Source: Streptomyces sp. NBC_01296 (lineage in GTDB: Bacteria; Actinomycetota; Actinomycetes; Streptomycetales; Streptomycetaceae). Taken from it: a stretch of DNA of 64,000 nt. Under the pieces are notes generated by a model. The model was not told where the DNA came from and made no database searches. It was given only the letters and a program-made list of their open reading frames with translations. Each line of letters starts with the position of its first letter. The stretch's first letter is position 1. Shown in pieces: positions 59,837-64,000 of this stretch. The position numbers and the translations under genes were made by a program. The stretch covers positions 1,054,001-1,118,000 of the forward strand of contig NZ_CP130720.1 of the NCBI RefSeq assembly GCF_035984415.1. The letters are read 5' to 3'.

Positions 59837-60571
59837 ATGGGACGTCAGATACGTGTACGCGGTGCGGTCCTGGCGGCATCGGTGCTGCTGGCCGTGGCCG
59901 GGTGCTCGGGAACCGGCACGACGGACAAGGACGGGAAGGCCTCGGCGCCGCCGGCCCCGGCCGGCACGTCGCCCTCCGCTCCGGGGGCGGGCGATGCCAA
60001 ACCGGCCGCCGGGGACGTACTGCCCGGCATGGTCACCGTCCAGGTGGCCCGGACCCGACTGGCCGCGCTGAAGGTCGCGGCGCCCGGCACCATGGCCGGC
60101 TACAGCCGGGCCAAGTTCACGCACTGGGCCGAGCAGGGCAACAAGTGCGACACCCGCGAGGTCGTCCTCAAGCGGGACGGCACGGACGTCAAGCAGGACT
60201 CCGAGTGCAAGGCGGTCTCCGGCACCTGGAAGAGCCTGTACGACGGGGCGGTGGTCACCGAGGCGTCCAAGATGGACATCGACCACATCGTGCCGCTCGC
60301 CGAGGGCTGGCGCTCGGGTGCGGCCGGCTGGGACGCCGCGCAGCGCAAGGCCTTCGCGAACGACCTGACCCACCCCCAGCTGCTGTCGGTGACCGCGGCC
60401 ACGAACCGGTCGAAGGGCGACCAGAGCCCGGACCTGTGGCAGCCGCCGGACAAGTCGAGCTGGTGCCAGTACGGGCGGGCCTGGACCACCGTGAAATCGA
60501 CGTACGGCCTGACCGTGACGGAACCGGAGAAGAAGATGCTCGGGACGATGCTGGACAGCTGCGCGGCATGA
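59837..60571 (+). CDS. HNH-family (DUF1524) nuclease lipoprotein
   Basis: 244 residues from ATG 59837 with GGGGTGGGG upstream. The lipobox is LLAVAGC (Cys23), then a Pro/Ala/Gly linker, and from about residue 70 a DUF1524/HNH-type domain. The core is SKMDIDHIVPLAEGWRSGA (Asp149, His150), then the Asn-rich LLSVTAATNRSKGDQSP and WCQYGRAWTTVK. The family contains secreted actinobacterial nucleases; this one is surface-anchored. It may degrade extracellular DNA. Its stop overlaps the start of the next small gene (ATGA). Confidence 0.9.
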   Translation: MGRQIRVRGAVLAASVLLAVAGCSGTGTTDKDGKASAPPAPAGTSPSAPGAGDAKPAAGDVLPGMVTVQVARTRLAALKVAAPGTMAGYSRAKFTHWAEQGNKCDTREVVLKRDGTDVKQDSECKAVSGTWKSLYDGAVVTEASKMDIDHIVPLAEGWRSGAAGWDAAQRKAFANDLTHPQLLSVTAATNRSKGDQSPDLWQPPDKSSWCQYGRAWTTVKSTYGLTVTEPEKKMLGTMLDSCAA

Positions 60572-60867
60572 CCGGACGACAGCACATGACCGGACGGCAG
60601 CAGTGGTGCGACGAGGTCCCGGCCGGGCCCGGCGGGGCGATGACCGACGAGGTCGGTGTCATCACGGGCCCGCTGACCGTGCGGACGACGGCGGTGGCGG
60701 GCGGCCGGGTCCGGATCGAGATCCAGTACACGGACGCGGAGGAGTGGTACACCCTGACCGGCAGCCCGGTCCCCCACCACGGCGACCCGGCCGCCGTCCA
60801 CGCCGCCGCGCTCGCCGCGGTCCGCGCGGGGCGTGCGGCCGAGGCCCCGGGCGCGGCCCCCGCCTGA
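60568..60867 (+). CDS. Small hypothetical protein
   Basis: 99 residues from ATG 60568 (ATGA overlap with the nuclease gene), or 75 residues from ATG 60640. The conserved-looking core is VITGPLTVRTTAVAGGRVRIEIQYTDAEEWYTLTG followed by an Ala-rich helix. No known family. The first 24 residues contain a repeated MTGRQ, so the internal start may be the true one. Confidence 0.6.
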   Translation: MTGRQHMTGRQQWCDEVPAGPGGAMTDEVGVITGPLTVRTTAVAGGRVRIEIQYTDAEEWYTLTGSPVPHHGDPAAVHAAALAAVRAGRAAEAPGAAPA

Positions 60868-60902
60868 CCGGCCCGGTCCCGGTCCCCGTGCGGAGCCGGT
60901 GG

Positions 60903-61436
60903 TCAGCCCTCGTACTCCGACAGGTCGATGCTGTGGATCTGGATCAGGTGGCCGTGCTCCGGGTCCGTCGTGTCGAGGTCCATCACCATGCCGAGCTTGC
61001 GGATCACGTTCTCGGATTCCTCGTGGCCCGACCTGTTCACCGCGATCACCCGGTCGAGGCCGCGGTCCTGGAGGGCGAACTCCAAGGTGGCCTGCGCGGC
61101 CTCGGAGGCGTAGCCCTGGCCCCAGTACTGCCGGCCGAGCCGCCAGCTGACCGCCACGAAGTCCCGCGCCTGCGCCGGGGACTGCGCCACGGACAGGCCG
61201 ACGGCCCCGATCAGCTCCCCCGAAGCCAGCAGTTCGACGGCGAAGAGGCCGAAGCCCTCCTCGTCCCACTCGTCCTCCCAGCGCTCGATCTCCTCGGCGG
61301 TCTGCTCGAGGTCGAGGGTGGAGCCGTCGCCGATCCAGCGCATCACGTCCGGGTCGGCATTGATCTCCGACAGGGGGACGAGGTCGTCGTCGGTCCAGCG
61401 GCGGAGGAGGAGTCGGGGGGTACGGATCTCGGTCAT
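60903..61436 (-). CDS. GNAT N-acetyltransferase, RimJ type
   Basis: 177 residues. The N-terminus TEIRTPRLLLRRWTDDDL, the acetyl-CoA loop WRLGRQYWGQGYASEAAQATLEFAL and the C-terminal VNRSGHEESENVIRKLGM are typical of RimJ/RimL-like acetyltransferases of proteins or small amines. It is a single gene convergent with the small hypothetical gene and downstream of the dioxygenase gene in the same direction. Confidence 0.9.
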   Translation of the reverse strand: MTEIRTPRLLLRRWTDDDLVPLSEINADPDVMRWIGDGSTLDLEQTAEEIERWEDEWDEEGFGLFAVELLASGELIGAVGLSVAQSPAQARDFVAVSWRLGRQYWGQGYASEAAQATLEFALQDRGLDRVIAVNRSGHEESENVIRKLGMVMDLDTTDPEHGHLIQIHSIDLSEYEG

Positions 61437-61520
61437 GCCCCCATCCTGCCGAACACCGCCGACCAGCGGTAATCGGCCCCTCCCGGGCGAACGGCACGCA
61501 CCCGGCGAGGGTGGGAGGCG

Positions 61521-62513
61521 TCAGGAGACGGTGATCGCGTCCAGCTTGCCCCGCAGGTACGTGTGGGAGTCCACGGGGTCGTGCGCCACCCGGCCGACCG
61601 GCGCCGGGAGGGACTCCACCCGGGTGTGCGGGTCGCATTCGTAGAAGTAGACCAGCGAGATGAGCTCCTCGGCCGGTGCGTCGGCGGGCGGCGGCAGCAC
61701 CCGGTGGCGGCCCGCGCGCCAGCGGTCCCCGGTCCAGCGGGCCATCAGGTCGCCGATGTTCACGGTGAGCGCGGCCGGGTCGTACGGGGCGTCCTGCCAG
61801 CCGTCGGCGTCGGTGTGGATCTGGAGCCCGCCCGCGCCCGGCTCGCGGTCGAGGACCGTGACCGTCCCGAAGTCCGTGTGCGCCCCGATGCGGAACTGGC
61901 CGGGCAGCGGCTCGCCGAGCACCTCGGTGCCCGGGTACCAGTTGAGGTTGAACCCCCAGGTGGGGTGCCCGGTGTGGCGGGTGAAATGGTCCTCGGCGAG
62001 GCCCAGCGCGGTGGCGAGGAGCTCCAGCAGCTCGTCGGACAGGGCCCGCATCTGCGCGATGTACTCGACGGCCGGCGACTGCAGCGCGGGCACCTCGGCC
62101 GGCCAGGCGTTCGGCCGGAACCACTCCGCGTCCACGGACGGGTCCCCGGTCGGCTCGTCCGCCGCGCACGACCAGGACTCCTTGAGGTCGGGCGGCGAGG
62201 CGGCCCCCTCCGCATAGCTGTTGGCCTCGGCGCCCGGGCCGAGCCAGCCGCGGCCGCCGACCGCGACCGCGTACGGCTCCTTCGCCTCCGCCGGCAGCCG
62301 GAAGAACTCCTTGGCGGCCGCCCGGATCCGTGCGGGCAGCTCCGGGTCCACACCGTGCCCGGTGATCAGCAGGAACCCGGCGGCCCGGAGGGCCTCGTCG
62401 ACGCGGGCGGCGATCCGCTCCCGCGCCCCAGGCTCCCCGGACCGCCACGGTCCGAGGTCGATCACGGGCACCTGGGAACGAGCGGAGGCGGAGGAAATCG
62501 GAGAACTCGCCAT
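61521..62513 (-). CDS. Isopenicillin-N-synthase-like 2OG-Fe(II) dioxygenase
   Basis: 330 residues from ATG 62513, with AGGCAGG six nt upstream. The Fe(II) triad is His212 and Asp214 in GAHTDFGTVTVLD and His270 in RAGRHRVLPP. The N-terminal domain has VPVIDLGPW and RAAGFLLITGHGV, as in DIOX_N. Such actinobacterial proteins are annotated as IPNS family but act on varied substrates. It does not sit in an antibiotic cluster here. Start at 62573 would give an unlikely extension. Confidence 0.9.
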   Translation of the reverse strand: MASSPISSASARSQVPVIDLGPWRSGEPGARERIAARVDEALRAAGFLLITGHGVDPELPARIRAAAKEFFRLPAEAKEPYAVAVGGRGWLGPGAEANSYAEGAASPPDLKESWSCAADEPTGDPSVDAEWFRPNAWPAEVPALQSPAVEYIAQMRALSDELLELLATALGLAEDHFTRHTGHPTWGFNLNWYPGTEVLGEPLPGQFRIGAHTDFGTVTVLDREPGAGGLQIHTDADGWQDAPYDPAALTVNIGDLMARWTGDRWRAGRHRVLPPPADAPAEELISLVYFYECDPHTRVESLPAPVGRVAHDPVDSHTYLRGKLDAITVS

Positions 62514-62631
62514 CGGGACCTGCCTTCCGAGCCGGTGTCGGGCGTCCGCTTGCGAGGCTATCGCCCCGGACACCCGCCGGGCCCGAGTGGAACGACCGCG
62601 TCTCCTGCCGCACGCGGGTCTCCGGCTGCGG

Positions 62632-63705
62632 CTACCGAGCTGCGGCCCGCAGGGTGTAGCGGGCTTCGCCCTCCCCGGTGGAGCCCGTCCGCTCGAACCC
62701 CGCCCGGACGACCACCCCGTGGGAGGGCGCGTTGTCCGCGTCGACGCGGGCGTGCAGCGCGGTCACACCGGGCTGCCCGAGTGCCCAGCCGATCAGCCCC
62801 TTCAGCGCCTCGGTGGCGTACCCGTTGCCGCGGGCGGCCGGTACGAGGTCGTAGCCGATCTCCGCGTTCCCCTCGGCGTCGGGCGCGCCGTGGAAGCCGA
62901 TCCCGCCGATGGCGCGCCGGTCCTGCGTACGGACGATGGCGTACGCGCCCCACCCCGGGCGGAACGTGCCCTCCTCCCGCGCCTTGGCCACCATCCCGGA
63001 GGCGACCCGGGTGCCCTCGCCGGGGCCGTCCTCGGCCCAGGCGAAACCGCCGGTGCCGCCGTCGCGGAGGTCGCCCGCGACGAGCGGGGAGATCTCGCAG
63101 AGCACGACGCGTTCCGTGGCGATGGGTTCGGCGTACCAGCGCCAGGCCCGGTGGCGGGGCAGGCCCGGGAGTCCGGCCCGGCCGGTCACCCACAGGAGGG
63201 TCGGCCAGGGAGCGGCGAGGTCGCGCGGAGCCTGCGGGAAGAGCCGGACGAGGACCTGTTCGCACAGGTCCGCGTCGGGCTCCCAGTCGCGGACGCCGAG
63301 GCCGACCAGGATGTCGTGGGTGTGCAGCAGCGTCTCGACGACGCCCATCGCGGCGAAGCCGTCCGGGCCCGCCATGCCGTAAGGGTGCCAGGCCCGGACC
63401 TCGGGGCCGGTCACGGCCACGGCGGCGGACAGCAGGCCTCCGGTGGCCTCGATGACCTGGATCAGGCCGGTGGGGGTGGTGCCGGGGTCCGCGCTGATGT
63501 CGAAGGGGGCGTAGCCGCTGGTCGAGCGCCCGGTCAGCTGGGTGGCGTACCCGGTGAAATCGCTCGCCACGTGGACGGCTGTGTCGTAACAGCTCCACTC
63601 GAGGTCGGCCGCCGGGGCGGACCAGTCGAGCTGCGCCACCCGTCGGAGCGCCTGTGCGGTGAGGGAAACGGATCGGTCTACGGCGTCGGAGCCCATGATC
63701 GTCAT
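62632..63705 (-). CDS. Maleylpyruvate-isomerase-like (DinB) and GNAT fusion
   Basis: 357 residues. Residues about 1-200 resemble the mycothiol-dependent maleylpyruvate isomerase N-terminal type of DinB proteins (LEWSCYDTAVHVASDF, AAMGVVETLLHTHDILVGLG), keeping the His positions expected for metal binding. Residues about 205-357 are a GNAT acetyltransferase (IGYDLVPAARGNGYATEALKGLI, VDADNAPSHGVVVRAGFER). One protein thus joins thiol-type transfer and N-acetyl transfer domains, perhaps for detoxification. ATG 63705 is taken; ATG 63696 is an alternative, and neither has a clear ribosome site. Confidence 0.8.
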   Translation of the reverse strand: MTIMGSDAVDRSVSLTAQALRRVAQLDWSAPAADLEWSCYDTAVHVASDFTGYATQLTGRSTSGYAPFDISADPGTTPTGLIQVIEATGGLLSAAVAVTGPEVRAWHPYGMAGPDGFAAMGVVETLLHTHDILVGLGVRDWEPDADLCEQVLVRLFPQAPRDLAAPWPTLLWVTGRAGLPGLPRHRAWRWYAEPIATERVVLCEISPLVAGDLRDGGTGGFAWAEDGPGEGTRVASGMVAKAREEGTFRPGWGAYAIVRTQDRRAIGGIGFHGAPDAEGNAEIGYDLVPAARGNGYATEALKGLIGWALGQPGVTALHARVDADNAPSHGVVVRAGFERTGSTGEGEARYTLRAAAR

Positions 63706-63770
63706 GGGCGGAACCCTAGGTCGGCGCCCGCCGCCCGAGCCAGCGGATATCCGGGACGGCCGCGGAGCCG

Positions 63771-63995
63771 TCAGGGGCCGGGGTCCGGGAGCGGGCTGCC
63801 GCAGTGGGAGCAGGCCGGGGCGCCTCGTCCGGTGGCGAGCCGTCCGCAGTCGGGGCAGACCAGGTGGAGCAGGCAGGCCGGCTCACCGCCCGAGGCGGGG
63901 GCGGGGGCGGGCGCGGGTGGGGGCGCGGTCATTTGGTCGCAGTCCCTCGGGCCCTCGGGGCCGTGCACCTCTGCGCCGTGGGCGTGCGTCGTCAT
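63771..63995 (-). CDS. Small zinc-ribbon protein
   Basis: 74 residues. CPDCG and CSHCG, 14 residues apart, form a zinc ribbon at the C-terminus (LVCPDCGRLATGRGAPACSHCG). The first half is hydrophilic, with His and Ala/Pro-rich parts. ATG 63932 could instead start a 53-residue form. Close to the window edge; function unknown. Confidence 0.6.
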   Translation of the reverse strand: MTTHAHGAEVHGPEGPRDCDQMTAPPPAPAPAPASGGEPACLLHLVCPDCGRLATGRGAPACSHCGSPLPDPGP

Positions 63996-64000
63996 GTTCC

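Noticed and set aside
61521..62513. Beta-lactam biosynthesis cluster
   Set aside because: The IPNS-like enzyme has no peptide synthetase, acyltransferase or resistance gene nearby; the family is broad.

Overview
This 64 kb window looks like chromosomal DNA of a Streptomyces or very close actinomycete. The evidence is very high G+C with strong third-position G+C, many GTG starts and a few TTG starts, 4-nt start/stop overlaps, many lipoproteins, bldA-type TTA codons in one gene, mycothiol-type DinB proteins, LacI boxes of the GAGAGCGCTCTC type and an srsABC-like phenolic-lipid cluster. No rRNA, tRNA, CRISPR array, complete insertion sequence or phage module was seen. The only mobile DNA is one roughly 200-bp MITE-like element at 46496-46699.

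Layout. 0-12.5 kb holds mixed accessory genes: a drug/metabolite exporter with a double palindromic operator on its start, a secreted metzincin-like protease with FnIII and ricin-type domains, a pirin, two convergent-region secreted proteins (glycine-rich/Ig-like and a low-complexity secreted protein), a possible 46-residue peptide gene, and an MFS/MarR divergent pair. 12.5-20.3 kb is a galactoside module: galT translationally coupled to a DeoR regulator, divergent from a secreted GH27 alpha-galactosidase (two TTA codons) followed by a CUT2 sugar ABC transporter. 20.4-29.1 kb is a beta-1,3-glucan module: GH16 and GH64 glucanases, a LacI regulator, a CUT1 transporter and a GH1 beta-glucosidase, with three matching LacI-type boxes. 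29-38 kb is a mixed region: HutD, SDR/TetR, lipoprotein, F420-type reductase, a chimeric aldehyde-dehydrogenase/SARP pseudogene, ferredoxin reductase and a PHP/HhH protein.

37.6-41.3 kb is a type III PKS cluster resembling srsABC of S. griseus, with a divergent UbiA prenyltransferase. 41.4-46.5 kb holds small genes: an apparently frameshifted membrane protein, a coiled-coil peptide, DinB, a carboxylesterase, a repeat lipoprotein, a HAD protein and one unknown. 46.7-59.7 kb is one long leftward operon of five genes: DUF4132, a 1659-residue unknown, MoxR-type AAA+ ATPase, a DUF5682-VWA fusion and a SWIM zinc-finger protein. Its order matches, as I recall it, the poorly understood E. coli yehI-yehL-yehM-yehP-yehQ locus. 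This is the best candidate for an uncharacterised multi-protein system in the window. 59.8-64 kb ends with an HNH lipoprotein, GNAT, an IPNS-like dioxygenase, an MDMPI-GNAT fusion and a zinc-ribbon peptide.

The two sugar modules each combine extracellular hydrolases, a transporter and a local repressor. No ATPase gene accompanies the CUT1 permeases, as is usual in Streptomyces where the shared ATPase MsiK serves several such transporters.
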